Shown: piece by piece, positions 21,684 through 31,410 of the stretch
Numbering within the stretch: position 1 is the stretch's first letter
Layout of the letters: every line of letters starts with the position of its first letter
From: CAVPLM01 sp963713545
GTDB lineage: Bacteria > Actinomycetota > Thermoleophilia > RBG-16-64-13
Direction of reading: 5' to 3'
Length of the DNA stretch: 64,000 nucleotides
Assembly: GCA_963713545.1 (NCBI GenBank)
Contig: CAVQME010000002.1
Location: 372,001-436,000, forward strand
The notes under the pieces: generated by a model
Database searches by the model: none
Told to the model about the DNA's origin: nothing
The model's input: only the letters and a program-made list of their open reading frames with translations
Translations under genes and position numbers: made by a program

Positions 21684-23500
21684 CTCGCGCCCAGACGGTC
21701 TTGCAGGGCCTCGAGTTGCTTCCAGAGAACCTGGGGCAGACGATCCCCGAATTCATCGTAGTATTCGGACAAGCCGGCCGCTTCCTTCTTCCAGCCCTCG
21801 ATGTCGACCTCTAGAAGTCTGCGCAGGTCGTCGGCCGGCAGGTCTAGGCCGGACAGATCGAGCGCCTCGGGCGTGGGCAGGTTGCCGATGGGGGTCTTCA
21901 CCGCTTCGCCTTGCCCTTCCACGCGCTCGAAGATCCACTCGAGCACGCGGCTGTTCTCGCCGTATCCCGGCCATAGCCAGTGTCCGTCCTCGCGCCTTGC
22001 GGAACCAGTTGACGAAGAAGATGCGCGGCAGCTTGGCGGGGTCCGTGCGCTCGGCCATGGACAGCCACTGGGCGAAGTAGTCGCCCATGTTATAGCCGCA
22101 GAACGGCAGCATGGCGAACGGGTCGTGCCGCAGTACCCCGGTCTTGCTCAGATTGGCGGCGGTGGTCTCGGAGCCGGCGGCCGAGCCCATGAACACGCCG
22201 TGCTCCCAGTCGAAAGCCTCGTTCACCAGAGGGATGGTGCTCGCCCGCCGGCCCCCGAACAGGATGGCCGATATGGGCACGCCCGCCGGGTCCTGCCACC
22301 TGGGGTCGATGACCGGGCACTGGGAGGCGGGGGCGGTGAAGCGCGAGTTGGGATGAGCGGCCTTCCGGCCCGAGTCCGGCGTCCAGTCGTCGCCCTCCCA
22401 GTCGATGAGGTGGGCCGGGGCGCTCGACTCCCATGTCCTCCCACCACACGTCACCATCGTCGGTGAGGCCGGTGTTGGTGAAGATGGTGTTCTTGGTGAA
22501 CGTCTCCATCGCGTTGGGGTTGGAGTCGTGGGAAGTCCCCGGCGCCACGCCGAAGAAGCCCGTCTCTGGATTGACCGCCCACAGGCGCCCGTCGTCGCCG
22601 ATCCGCATCCAGGCGATGTCGTCACCGACGGTGGTCACTTTCCAGCCGGGGATGGTGGGCCGCATCATCGCCAGATTGGTCTTGCCGCAGGCGCTGGGGA
22701 AGGCCCCGGCGATGTAGTGGGTCTTGCCCTCGGGAGAGGTGAGACCGAGGATCAGCATGTGCTCGGCCAGCCAACCCTCCTTGCGGGCCTCGGTCGAGGC
22801 GATGCGCAGCGCCAGGCATTTCTTGCCGAGCAGGGCGTTGCCGCCGTAGCCGGACCCATACGACCAGATAGAAGGGTCTTCGGGGAAATGCACGATGAAC
22901 TTGTGCTTGGGATCGCGCTCGCAGGGCCAGGGCACGTCACCCTGGAACGGGGACAGCGGCGCTCCCACGGAATGCAGGCAGGGGATGAACTTGCCGCACT
23001 CGCCCAGCGCTTCGAGGACCTCGATGCCGATGCGGGTCATGATCATCATGTTGGCGACCACGTAGGGGGAGTCGGTCACCTCGATGCCTATCTTGGAGAA
23101 GGGCGAGCCGATGGGTCCCATGGAGAACGGGATGATGTACAGCGTCCGCCCCTCCATGCGTGCGCTGGAAGAGACGGATCATCTTGCGTTTCATCTCTCC
23201 CGCGGGGGCCCAGTTGTTGGTCGGACCGGCATCCGCCTGATTCTTGGTGCAGATGTAGGTGCGGTCCTCGACCCGAGCGACGTCGCTGGGGTGCGAACGG
23301 GCCAGGTAGCAGTTGGGCCGCAGGGAGTCGTTCAGCCGGGTGAACGTTCCCTGCTTGACGAGCAGCTCGCACATGTGCTCGTAGTCGTCCTGCGAGCCGT
23401 CACAGGCGTAGACGTTGTCCGGTCTGCACAGCTCGACCACGTCATGCAGCCAGGCCAGCAGTTCCCCGTTCTTGGTCAGGGCGTCGATCGCGGCCGCCAT
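21680..23500 (-). pseudogene. pckG: GTP-dependent PEP carboxykinase, three frameshifts
   Basis: Converts oxaloacetate + GTP to phosphoenolpyruvate + CO2. The start is ATG 23500 after AAGGAGAT. The whole ~600-aa protein can be read in four pieces. Frame changes occur near 23160 (…MIRLFQ to MEGRTLYIIPFSMGP), near 22430 (WWEDMGVE to APAHLIDWEG) and near 21990 (FFVNWFRK to EDGHWLWPGYGEN), each explained by one extra base. Signature residues are present: FPSACGKTNLAMM (P-loop/PEPCK GTP motif) and RPNCYLARSHPSDVARVEDR. Each flanking segment is well conserved, so sequencing error is at least as likely as true decay. Confidence 0.88.
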
Positions 23501-23554
23501 CCTATCTCCTTCCGTCTGCCTGAGCGGTCGTATTAGCGCCTAGGAATAGGCGAA

Positions 23555-23589
23555 GCCGGCTAACACTCTGTCCGAGTGTCACAGCCGGC
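23555..23589 (-). terminator. Hairpin between the fused kinase gene and pckG
   Basis: GCCGGCT, then ACACTC, loop TGTCC, GAGTGT, then AGCCGGC: a two-part stem of 13 bp with small bulges, 55 bp upstream of pckG and 147 bp after the stop of the gene before it. It could terminate that transcript or act in the pckG leader; there is no clear T tract. Confidence 0.45.
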
Positions 23590-23735
23590 CTCACAGCGCG
23601 GCTGATGGGTACGCGCCATCCTCCGCCAGTCTGCCGGGGAGAAAATACCACGTATCGCACGCGTCGTGCGTCCTAGCCCTTGCGCGGTTTAGACAACCAG
23701 GACGCCCAGAGTCGCTTCCGTTGCGACCGGCAGGT

Positions 23736-25649
23736 TCAACGGGACCCTCGTTGCTCGCCGTCTTCGCGCGACTCGGGCGGCGAAGACCGGCTCGGCGCGG
23801 CGTCGGCCGACAGACGGCGTACCGCGACCGCCACCGCTCCCAGACCGGTATGGGTGGAGAGGACCGCCCCACACTCCATCATGGGGATGTCCTGCTGCTG
23901 TCCGAAACGTCTGTGCAGCTGCTGGAGGAGATAAGCCGCGGATTCGGGCGAATCCGCGTGGGTTATGGCCACCCGAGCAGGCCGGCCGTTCGCGAACTCG
24001 GCGGCCCGCCGGGCGATGCCTCGGATGGTCCGCGCATAGCCGAGATGGCCGCCGTTGGCGTGGACCCCTCCCTCTTCGTCGAACAGGATCACCGGCTTCA
24101 GCCTGATCAAGCCGGCCATGTAGGCCACTTTGGAGTTGACGCGCCCACCCTTCACGGCGAAATCGAGCGAAGGCGTGGCACCGTATACCCTGGTATTCCG
24201 GGCGGCGGCTTCCGCAGCCGCCACCACGGCGTCGAGCGATTCACCGCCCTGGATGGCCTCACCGGCCGCTTCCACCACCAGTCCCAGGCCCACCGAGAGG
24301 TGGCGCGCATCCACCACCCGCACTCGAGACACATCCACGTCGGCGGCCGCTCCGAGAGCAGACTGGTAGGTCCCGGACACCCGCTTGGAGAGGTGGATAG
24401 AGACCACGCCCTCGTGGTCCTCCAACAACGCTTCATAGACTCGGCGGAAATCGGCGCGATTCGGCTGGGAGGTGCGCGGCAATTCGCCGGTCTGGCGCAC
24501 CAGACGGTAGAAGTCGCTGGAGCCGAGCTCAACCCGGTCGAGATACGTCCTGCCTCCGATCGTCACGGTCAGCGGCACCATCACCGTGCCAAAGCGGAGC
24601 TGCGCCGCCTCGGGAAGATCGAAGGTGGAGTCGGTGACGAGAGCGATAGTGGCGGCCCTGGCCGTAGCCTGCTGCAGCACCATGTCATCGATCTTGAAGC
24701 TCTCCACCGTCCCGAATCCCTCGAGAGCGCTCCGGAACAAGGCGGGCTGGTTCGTGTGGAGATGGACTCGCATATGGGTCCCGCCACCCGCCACCACCAG
24801 AGACTCGCCCAGACTCCCGATGGCCCGCTGAATGAGCTCCCGATCGAGACGCTCCCCAACGAGCAACGCTTCGGTACAGTAGCGGAATCGTTCGTCGATC
24901 GCCTCCGCGTCCAGTCTCCGGGCCCGTCCAGGGCCGCTGGCGACGAACCCGCCCCCGTGAGCACCCGAGATCCCGGATAGCTGCTCGTAGGCGGCAGCGA
25001 ACGTCAGGGACTCCAGCATGCTCACGTCCGCGCCGAGACGGCTTCCCAAAGGATGGAGCATGCCTTCAAGGAAGTACACGAAGCCTTGTCCACCGGCATC
25101 GACCACCTTGTTCCGCGCAAGCACCTCTAGTTGGCTCGGGGTAGCTGCCAGAGCCACGCGGGCCGCCTCGAGAGCGCGGTCCATGAGTACACGGAAATCC
25201 GGCAGACCGGGGGCTTGGGCGTTCATATCACTGGCCCACGCCCGGAGGACCGATAGAATGGTCCCTTCACGCGGATTCTGAACGGCTGAATAGGCGGCAT
25301 CGACGCCGATGGTGGCGGCCAGCGCAAACTCGCTCGTGGCCGCACCCTTCTTGAGGTGCAGTCCCTCCGCCAATCCATGTAGGAACTGGGCGAAGATGGC
25401 TCCAGAATTGCCCCGAGCCCCGATCAGCGCCGCGTCGGCGGCTACCCGTGCGGCGGCACCCACTGCCGTCGGCGGATTCCGTCCCAGCCCAGCCGCGGCC
25501 GCACTAAGGGTAGCGGCAAGATTGGCCCCGGTGTCGGCATCGGCCACCGGGAATACGTTGATCCGGTCGAGTGCATCCTGTGCTCGCGCCACGGCGTAGG
25601 CACCCGACTGCACGACCTGCGCGAACAACTGGCCTGTCAGGGTCTCCAT
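23736..25649 (-). CDS. DAK2-DegV fusion protein, FakA/FakB-like
   Basis: 637 aa. Residues 1-200 are a DAK2 (dihydroxyacetone-kinase L) domain: RINVFPVADADTGANLAATL with the Mg/ATP Asp residues, ADAALIGARGNSGAIFAQFL, and VVDAGGQGFVYFLEGML. Residues about 335-620 are a DegV fatty-acid-binding domain: IALVTDSTFDLPEAAQLRFG, SVHLSKRVSGTYQSA-like SIHLSKRVSGTYQSALGAA, and GRVNSKVAYMAGLIRLKPVI. In Firmicutes these are separate FakA and FakB proteins that phosphorylate fatty acids; here kinase and acyl carrier are one chain. Good start at 25649 after GGGAGATAG. Confidence 0.87.
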   Translation of the reverse strand: METLTGQLFAQVVQSGAYAVARAQDALDRINVFPVADADTGANLAATLSAAAAGLGRNPPTAVGAAARVAADAALIGARGNSGAIFAQFLHGLAEGLHLKKGAATSEFALAATIGVDAAYSAVQNPREGTILSVLRAWASDMNAQAPGLPDFRVLMDRALEAARVALAATPSQLEVLARNKVVDAGGQGFVYFLEGMLHPLGSRLGADVSMLESLTFAAAYEQLSGISGAHGGGFVASGPGRARRLDAEAIDERFRYCTEALLVGERLDRELIQRAIGSLGESLVVAGGGTHMRVHLHTNQPALFRSALEGFGTVESFKIDDMVLQQATARAATIALVTDSTFDLPEAAQLRFGTVMVPLTVTIGGRTYLDRVELGSSDFYRLVRQTGELPRTSQPNRADFRRVYEALLEDHEGVVSIHLSKRVSGTYQSALGAAADVDVSRVRVVDARHLSVGLGLVVEAAGEAIQGGESLDAVVAAAEAAARNTRVYGATPSLDFAVKGGRVNSKVAYMAGLIRLKPVILFDEEGGVHANGGHLGYARTIRGIARRAAEFANGRPARVAITHADSPESAAYLLQQLHRRFGQQQDIPMMECGAVLSTHTGLGAVAVAVRRLSADAAPSRSSPPESREDGEQRGSR

Positions 25650-25708
25650 GCTATCTCTATCTCCCCTGGCCGATCATGAAAGCCCTCCCCAAGAGCGATG
25701 ATCGAGAT

Positions 25709-26657
25709 CTATCCTGTCGCCGCCTCTCGCACCGCTTCCAGAGCACCGGCCGAGCCCAGCTTCTGGTTCTTGTGAGCGATGAAGGCCGCGTACTCGGCAA
25801 CGAAGACCTTGCCAGGGTCCCGCAGGTCGAACTTCTCGGGATGGTCACGGAAGAATTCCCGGTGGACTCGCGTCCAGACCAAGCGGCCGTCGGTATCGAT
25901 GTTGACCTTGGTCACCCCCAGCGGAACCGCCTTGACGAACTCGTTCTCGTCCACCCCCTTGGCTCCCTTGATGGCGCCACCGGCGGCGTTGATGCGCTCG
26001 ATCTCTCCTTGCGGCACCGAGCTCGATCCGTGCATGACCAGGGGAAAGCCCGGGAGACGCTTCTGGATCTCGGCGGCGACGTCCAGGTGCAGGCCCTGAT
26101 GGCCGCTGAACTTGTAGGCCCCATGGCTGGTCCCGATGGCGACGGCCAGGCAGTCGCAGCCCGATTCCCGCACGAACACCTCGGCTTCGGCCGGATCGGT
26201 GAGGTGGGCGTTCTTCTCGTCCACCTGCACGTGCTCCTCCACCCCTCCGAGCTGGCCCAGCTCGGCTTCCACAGAGATACCGCGGGCGTGGGCAGCGTCG
26301 ACCACCTGCCGGGTGATGCGGATGTTCTCCTCCAGGGGCTCATGGGAGGCGTCGATCATGACCGAGGAGTAGAAGCCGCTCTCGATACAATCGAGCGCCG
26401 TGGCCAGATCGCCGTGATCGAGGTGTACGGCGAAGATGGCCTCCGGGAAGATCTCGTCCGCAGCCTTGATCATGGCCTCCAGCATGCGCTTGTCGGCGTA
26501 GGAACGGGCTCCACGGAGATCTGGATGATAAACGGGGCCTGGGAGTCGAGGTTGCCCTGGAACAGCCCCAGGGTCTGCTCCATGTTGTTGATGTTGTAGG
26601 CGCCGACGGCGAACTTGCCGTAGGCGACCTGAACAGCTCCTTGGTGGTGACGATCAT
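25709..26657 (-). pseudogene. fba: Class II fructose-bisphosphate aldolase, two frameshifts near the 5' end
   Basis: Cleaves fructose-1,6-bisphosphate in glycolysis, or condenses the trioses in gluconeogenesis. It starts at ATG 26657 with MIVTTKELF, then shifts frame to VAYGKFAVGAYNINNMEQTL and GLFQGNLDSQAPFIIQISVE, and shifts again near 26510 to RSYADKRMLEAMIKAA. From there the rest is open: VHLDHGD (zinc His), SVMIDASHEPLEENI, YKFSGHQG region, PLVMHGSSSVPQGEIERINA and VNIDTDGRLVWT. All zinc and phosphate-binding motifs exist. The single-base shifts may be sequence errors. Confidence 0.85.
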
Positions 26658-26733
26658 CTGCAGCCCCTATCCGCGTTTCTCCATATCGGCGGACGCCCTG
26701 ACGAATCGCGCCCAGAATACCAGGCGGCGGTTG

Positions 26734-27018
26734 CTAGGCGTCGACCTCGAGGACATCCTCCAACACCGTGACGATAGATGTGGTCCCGGCCGAGGCCCAT
26801 TCCATGGCCTCGTGGAGCTCTAGTCCGGTTGCGAACTCCTTGGCCCGTTCCAGTTCGTCCCATTCGAAGATGGCGAAGAGATTGCCGGGGTCGCCGGCAT
26901 TCCTAAGGAGTCTTCCGCCCTTGCAGCCACTCCGCCGGCGACGCTCGCCGTCGTCCAGAAACACCTTCTCGAACGTTGCGTAGTCCTTCACGTGGTGCTG
27001 TATGAGCACACGTGGCAT
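26734..27018 (-). CDS. Small dimeric alpha/beta-barrel (ABM-like) protein
   Basis: 94 aa, complete, with GGAG at good spacing before ATG. MPRVLIQHHVKDYATFEKVF, CKGGRLLRNAGDPGNLFAIF and GLELHEAMEWASAGTTSIVT give the beta-alpha-beta pattern of antibiotic-biosynthesis-monooxygenase-like proteins. Substrate unknown. It sits between the aldolase and RutB-like genes on the same strand. Confidence 0.65.
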   Translation of the reverse strand: MPRVLIQHHVKDYATFEKVFLDDGERRRRSGCKGGRLLRNAGDPGNLFAIFEWDELERAKEFATGLELHEAMEWASAGTTSIVTVLEDVLEVDA

Positions 27019-27050
27019 CGGCTTCTCCTTTCCCTCGATCTCCCTTGACG

Positions 27051-27761
27051 CTAGGTCTCACTCAGCGCCTTGAGCACGTCCCGGGTGCTGGTGACCCACC
27101 CGAAGGCGTGCTCCACGTTCCACTCCGTCGCAACCGGTTGTGGTCGGGTCCGGAGTTGTCGCAGGCGTCCGCGACCAGGATGGGCCAGTAGTCGAGCAAG
27201 AACCCGTCCCGCAGGGTCGTCTCCACGCAGACGTTGGTAGCCACCCCACTGTAGAGGCAGTAGCGGATGCCGAACGTCTTCAGCACCATGTCCAGATTCG
27301 TGCCGGCGAAGCCGCTGTAGCGCTGCTTGCGTACGACCACATCGCCCGGGCAGGGGCGATATCCTCCACGATCTCCTCATCCCAGGTGCCCTGGGTGACG
27401 TACTTGCCCCACGTCTCAGGGCGATCCTGCATCAAGACCAGACCCAACTCCTTGTGCCAGTTAGGCGAGTGCGGACCGCCGGCGTCGGAGTAGTCCGCGG
27501 TGTAGCTCATCATGATGTAGACGACCTTGACCCCTGCCTCACGCAGAACGGGGAGAAGCTCGGCGTTTCGCCGGATGGTCTCCGGGGCCGGGAAATGTCG
27601 TAACCGGCTTGGTCGAACATCCCTCCCTCGCTCAGGAAGGCATTCTGCATGTCAACCACGATGACGGCCGTGCGGGCCAGATCCACCTCGAGCGGTGCTG
27701 GTTTGGCGTTTATCTTCACCAGCTTGGGAACAAGTGCGTCCTGCCACTCATCGTCTGCCAT
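27051..27761 (-). pseudogene. RutB-like isochorismatase-family amidohydrolase, three frameshifts
   Basis: RutB hydrolyses ureidoacrylate in pyrimidine-ring catabolism. The start is ATG 27761 after GGAGG. The four pieces in order are: LVKINAKPAPLEVDLARTAV with VVDMQNAFLSEGGMFDQAG (catalytic Asp); ELLPVLREAGVKVVYIMMSY with GGPHSPNWHKELG; RKQRYSGFAGTNLDMVLKTF with YSGVATNVCVETTLRDGF (catalytic Cys); and ATEWNVEHAFGWVTSTRDVL. Frame changes lie near 27600, 27340 and 27130. The GGPHSPNWHK and RYSGF stretches match RutB rather than generic isochorismatases. The rest of the rut pathway is absent from this window. Confidence 0.8.
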
Positions 27762-28070
27762 ATCATCCTCCGTCATCTCGCCTTGCCCGGCCGCGTCCAA
27801 CACCCTCAGCCACCTTGACCCTAACACGTACAGCACCCCTGCGCGAGTGCACTTCGACGCCGTTGTCAAAAGCGACACCGAGCTCGCTCGCATCCTAGGG
27901 TTCGTCTCCACGTGGTCCGGGTCGGGAGCAGCCCGCTTGTCGCGCGGACTGGGTGACCCGCATAACAACCTCTCGAACACCTGCCGGTCGCTTGTGGTGG
28001 CGATTACCCTCGCCGGCCACATCCAAACACAGGGGCCCCCGGCGATCCGACTGGGCCGCTCGCGACGCAA
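27762..28070. other. Gene-free spacer
   Basis: About 310 bp between the RutB-like gene start and the end of the ATPase remnant. No coding sequence, repeat or RNA gene recognised; it should hold the RutB promoter (GGAGG at 27767-27771 on minus is its ribosome site). Confidence 0.4.
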
Positions 28071-28605
28071 TTATGATGGGGTAGAGCGCAGCAGATAGCG
28101 ATCGAATTGTGGCGCCGTAAACGCCGCTGAGCCATGGAGGGCGCAACAGCAAGCCCTTTTCGATCAGCCGCGCCCTTGTTGGCGCCGCTTGCTGGGCCGT
28201 CTTTCCGAGTCTCTCCGCCACCTCTCCCGCCCGTGTGCGCACCTGACCCACATTCGGCCGTGGCTTTCATGTACTGACGCTCGAGCTGCGTCGCTCGCTC
28301 TATGCGAACCCGGAAGAAGCTCTCGTCCAACTTCTCCTCCACGAGTGGTTGAGCCGCCAAGGCATCAGCAAGCGTGATCGGCGACGCGGCCGAGTAATCC
28401 CAGACGATGCTCCCGTACTCTTGGAGGAAGTAGGGATAGCCCTCGGCGTACCCGACCATGTGTTGGACCGCCGCCGTTTCGTAGGCGACCCCGCGTTCCT
28501 CGGCTGGAATCACCAGGGCCTTCACCGCGTCCGCGTGCCCCAGCTCTCCGATGCGCGGGAAGGTGAAGAGCCGCTCGCCGTAAGACTTGGCTCCGCCACC
28601 AAGAG
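28071..28605 (-). pseudogene. AAA ATPase, C-terminal remnant
   Basis: Only the C-terminal half remains: GGAKSYGERLFTFPRIGELG, DAVKALVIPAEERGVAYETA, GYAEGYPYFLQEYGSIVWDY, EEKLDESFFRVRIERATQLE. A frameshift near 28240 leads to AGEVAERLGKTAQQAAPTRA and LIEKGLLL, and the tail HGSAAFTAPQFDRYLLRSTP ends at TAA 28071 in another frame. This matches the C-terminal lid and winged-helix region of an actinobacterial AAA ATPase family. The P-loop half is missing; the remnant is joined directly to another truncated gene. Confidence 0.75.
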
Positions 28606-29036
28606 CGTCGTATCGAGTCTGATCAGGTCGGGAATGACGAAGATGGTGTCTCGACGGTCGGGATCGATCGACCACGTCGGCAAGAAAGGCGCATGGGCAA
28701 ACGCGTTTCGGATGAGCCGTGCGATCTGATAGGCGGCCTTTGCATCGGAGTCTGAAGACGCCTTGGGATTCGGCACGACAGCCGGAGGATGGCATCCTTC
28801 ACTGCGACGGCCATCAGGTATGCGGCCGACTGCTGAAGGAAGAATGCTGCGAAGTCCGCCTAATCCTGCCGCAGAGCAATCTCGTCGTAGCTCACTCAAT
28901 GCTCGCCGTGAACCCACTCCACGGGGAGATCGAGCGGCTGACGGTTCTCGGCTACGGCGAGCCGGACCGCAGACGCGAGACGGAACTGGAGCTCCGCGGT
29001 GAACAACTGCTGGATGTGATGCTCACGATCGGTCAT
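28606..29036 (-). pseudogene. Remnant of a conserved hypothetical protein
   Basis: Starts ATG 29036 (MTDREHHIQQLFTAELQFRL, then DLPVEWVHGEH) and meets in-frame stops after HGEH and after RQD, with VSYDEIALRQD and ADFAAFFLQQSAAYLMAVAV continuing in frame. A frameshift then leads to AAYQIARLIRNAFAHAPFLP and DTIFVIPDLIRLDTT, where homology ends. The RNAFAHA stretch resembles HEPN-like or abortive-infection-associated proteins, but this is a guess. Fused at its 3' end to the ATPase remnant. Confidence 0.6.
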
Positions 29037-29179
29037 TGTCATTCCTGCTGCGTGCCCGACAAGCACCCTCCCGTCTACCCGGCTTCACCAACTCGACCTC
29101 TGGATGTCCGCAGGCGCCAGCTCTCTCCGCGCGGTCATTTTCGCCCCGGACTTGGGATCTTCGACGCTTGATCCAGTAG

Positions 29180-29892
29180 CTAGGCCGCAGTCACCACTGC
29201 ACGCGGCATTTGATCCCAGATGTGGCCTTCCAGCGTCCGGCCAGCTGCCTTCTTGCGCACACCGCCCCATTGTTTGAAAAGGAATGGTACATCTCTGTCG
29301 ACGCACGCATCTCGTATGGAGCAAACCCATTCCTGCTGCATCCGCCGCGCTCGAGGGCCAGACTCACCACCAACAATCACCCAGTGGATCCCGCCTAGGT
29401 TCAGGTCGGGCAGCGGTCCAAGAAGTGGCTCAATAGATAGGAACTTCACCGTCGATGGGATTTTGCGAAGTCGTTCCACTCGGCTCAGGCGCTCATTGTC
29501 CTCAACGGTGACCCCCATCCAAACGTTATCGGGCCACGCGAGCAATGGAGCGACCTCTGTAAGCCGCGGTGCGCGCTTCGTAAGCAGTTGGTAGGTGTGC
29601 CGAAGGGTACGCTCCATCACCTCAAACACACGTTTGATGAAGTCGATGGGAACTCTTCGTGAAAGAGGTCGCCCATGGAGTTCACAAAGACCATCCGGGG
29701 TCTCGCCCATGAGGACGGCACCTCAAGCATGTGATCGTGCGTGCGCACAGCGAACCCGTCACGACAGTTGGGCTGTCCCATCGCCTGAAGCCGTTTCGCC
29801 ATTCGCTCCGCATAGCAGTTGAGGCAACCCGGAGACACCTTGGAACAGCCCGTCACAGGGTTCCAACTCACCTCTGTCCACGCTATCGTCGT
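29180..29892 (-). pseudogene. Three-Cys-motif (phage Gp37/Gp68, DUF5131) protein, decayed
   Basis: N-terminal TIAWTEVSWNPVTGCSKVSP followed by GCLNCYAERMAKRLQAMG holds the three-Cys motif (C-x6-C-x2-C), then MVFVNSMGDLFHEEFP. A frameshift near 29655 leads to IDFIKRVFEVMERTLRHTYQ, LLTKRAPRL, WPDNVWMGVTVED, LSIEPLLGPLPDL, GIHWVIVGGESGPRARRM and PFLFKQWGGVRKKAAGRTLE. The family start codon appears changed: ACG at 29890-29892 sits where ATG is expected. Members occur in phage and beside TcmP; their activity is unproven. Confidence 0.82.
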
Positions 29893-30785
29893 GGCGCTCC
29901 ACTGCCCCAGGTCCCTCACGAGGTGGTTCGCTATGTTGAGTGCGGCCCTCTGAGCAGCGTGGCTTCGGCTCGAAACACCCAAGACCAACGCGAAGAGTGG
30001 AGCACTCTTGCCGTTCCTCAGTATCCCGGCATTCGATACCGCGGGAAGACGGCCTGCAGACGCTGCCGGATGTAGTCGACGACATGTCGGGTCGACGCGT
30101 CTTTCAGCACGCCGCCCTGCTCGTCTTCAAGCAACGACTGCTGCCCGCTGGCGCGGTAGAACTCACGGTACCAATCGGGCGTCCCGAAGACCCGATCCAG
30201 CCGTCGCCTCCACGCGTCAGGCACCTGCCCGTTGTTGGTCATCATGCGCATGACACCCCCTAGGGGGAACAGATACCACACGTCGCAAGCGCCTGTGCTG
30301 GCGAGGCGCCCAATGGTTTTTCAGCTGGCCTCCAGACCGAATGGATCAAGAAAGACCACCGCTCGCACGCTGGCCCAGTTATTGTGCGCCACGTACTCAT
30401 CAAGAGCGCCGTTCGCATCGTGGCAGAGTATGCTCACCGCGTGCCGCAGCTGAGGGAAATCAGCCGAGATGAGTGACTCGAGTTCCTGGCAAGACGCCTC
30501 GTCTGCGTCCATGAAGACGAAGCGGTCGAATGATCTGGTCGATTTCGATGATGCCGCAAGGGCACGGACCGCCGAGCCAACGAGAAACTCCTTGGCGTCA
30601 GCCCGCTCCTCTTCGTCACCGAAGAAAGAGTCCAGTTCCACGGCGTCAGCAGTCGCATCCGAGGCATTCTTCAGAGCCTGCTTGCCGCGACCTGCGAAAG
30701 CATCAACATCCCCGAGGTACGCAGTCACGTAGCGCTCGACGCAGTCGAGCTTCGTTTCGCTCCACGTACCACCGAACTGACGCAT
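29890..30785 (-). pseudogene. tcmP: Three-Cys-motif partner protein TcmP, decayed
   Basis: Starts ATG 30785: MRQFGGTWSETKLDCVERYV, VDAFAGRGKQALKNASDATA, RFVFMDADEASCQELESLIS and VRAVVFLDPFGLEAS. An in-frame TGA at 30321-30323 stands where Trp is expected (GLEAS-W-KTIGRLASTGAC), and the frame continues DVWYLFPLGGVMRMMTNNGQ to DYIRQRLQAVFP. A frameshift near 30030 then leads to AVSNAGILRNGKSAPLFALV and ANHLVRDLGQWSA. An in-frame deletion seems to lie before VDAFAG. TcmP is named for its conserved neighbour, the three-Cys-motif protein, which follows directly here. Confidence 0.82.
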
Positions 30786-31205
30786 TTATGGCCCCCTTCC
30801 CCTTTGCGCAATCGTAGCAGTTGCGTCGGACAGCATAGGCTGCGAGCATGGCGTCGATATCGGCGCTCTGGGCCTTCACCTCGATGGCTCCGCGAGCGGG
30901 CTTCTGGCCGGCGAACTGGATGAGTTGCAGCGTGTCCCCGGTTGGGGCCGGGTCCCGTCGGTCGCCGGGCCGCCGCTTTTGGTCCCCTTGGGCTTTCGCA
31001 CCTGATCGCCCGTGAACAGGCCCCCATCAGGTAGGCCGGCCCCACGGTTCTTAAGGTTCATGAAGCAGCGGACCTTGGGCTTCAGCCCGCCTCCGACGTC
31101 CTCCAGCAGATCGCGCAGCGCCGGATAGTACGACAGCTCGGAGACACCCTCCCCCGACAGCCTCGTATCCCGTACATCGCTCAGGTAGGTCTCAAGCGCG
31201 CCCAA
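30786..31205 (-). pseudogene. Type ISP-like restriction/methyltransferase enzyme, N-terminal remnant
   Basis: TTG 31205 opens GALETYLSDVRDTRLSGEGV, LSYYPALRDLLEDVGGGLKP, KVRCFMNLKNRGAGLPDGGL and FTGDQVRKPKG, a typical start of large type ISP restriction-modification enzymes. After a frameshift, LQLIQFAGQKPARGAIEVKA holds the nuclease-like (E)xK motif in IEVK. The remaining ~900 residues with the methylase are gone; tcmP begins immediately. Clearly a remnant. Confidence 0.72.
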
Positions 31206-31341
31206 TCACCTGCCCCCAAGTCCAGACGGTATGACCCGCCGTCCATGGCCGCGATAGCACCAAGGCCGGATGCCTTTCGGAACCCGAGCCGAGTTGGGGA
31301 GGGGTTCGCGCAGGAAATGTTGCGCGCTCTGAGGACGGCGC

Positions 31342-31370
31342 GGGCCCCGTCTCACCCGAAGACGGGGCCC
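31342..31370 (-). terminator. Intrinsic terminator-like hairpin after the SBP gene
   Basis: Perfect 11-bp stem GGGCCCCGTCT, loop CACCCGA, AGACGGGGCCC, about 40 bp beyond the stop of the minus-strand SBP gene. No strong U tract, as is usual for high-GC actinobacteria. Confidence 0.7.
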
Positions 31371-31410
31371 ACCCCTCTACTCCGTCCCGAAGGACCGACC
31401 GACCCGAGAT

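Noticed and set aside
30321..30323. Possible UGA recoding in tcmP
   Set aside because: UGA ends many intact genes here and no SECIS-like hairpin is evident; neighbouring frameshifts indicate decay.
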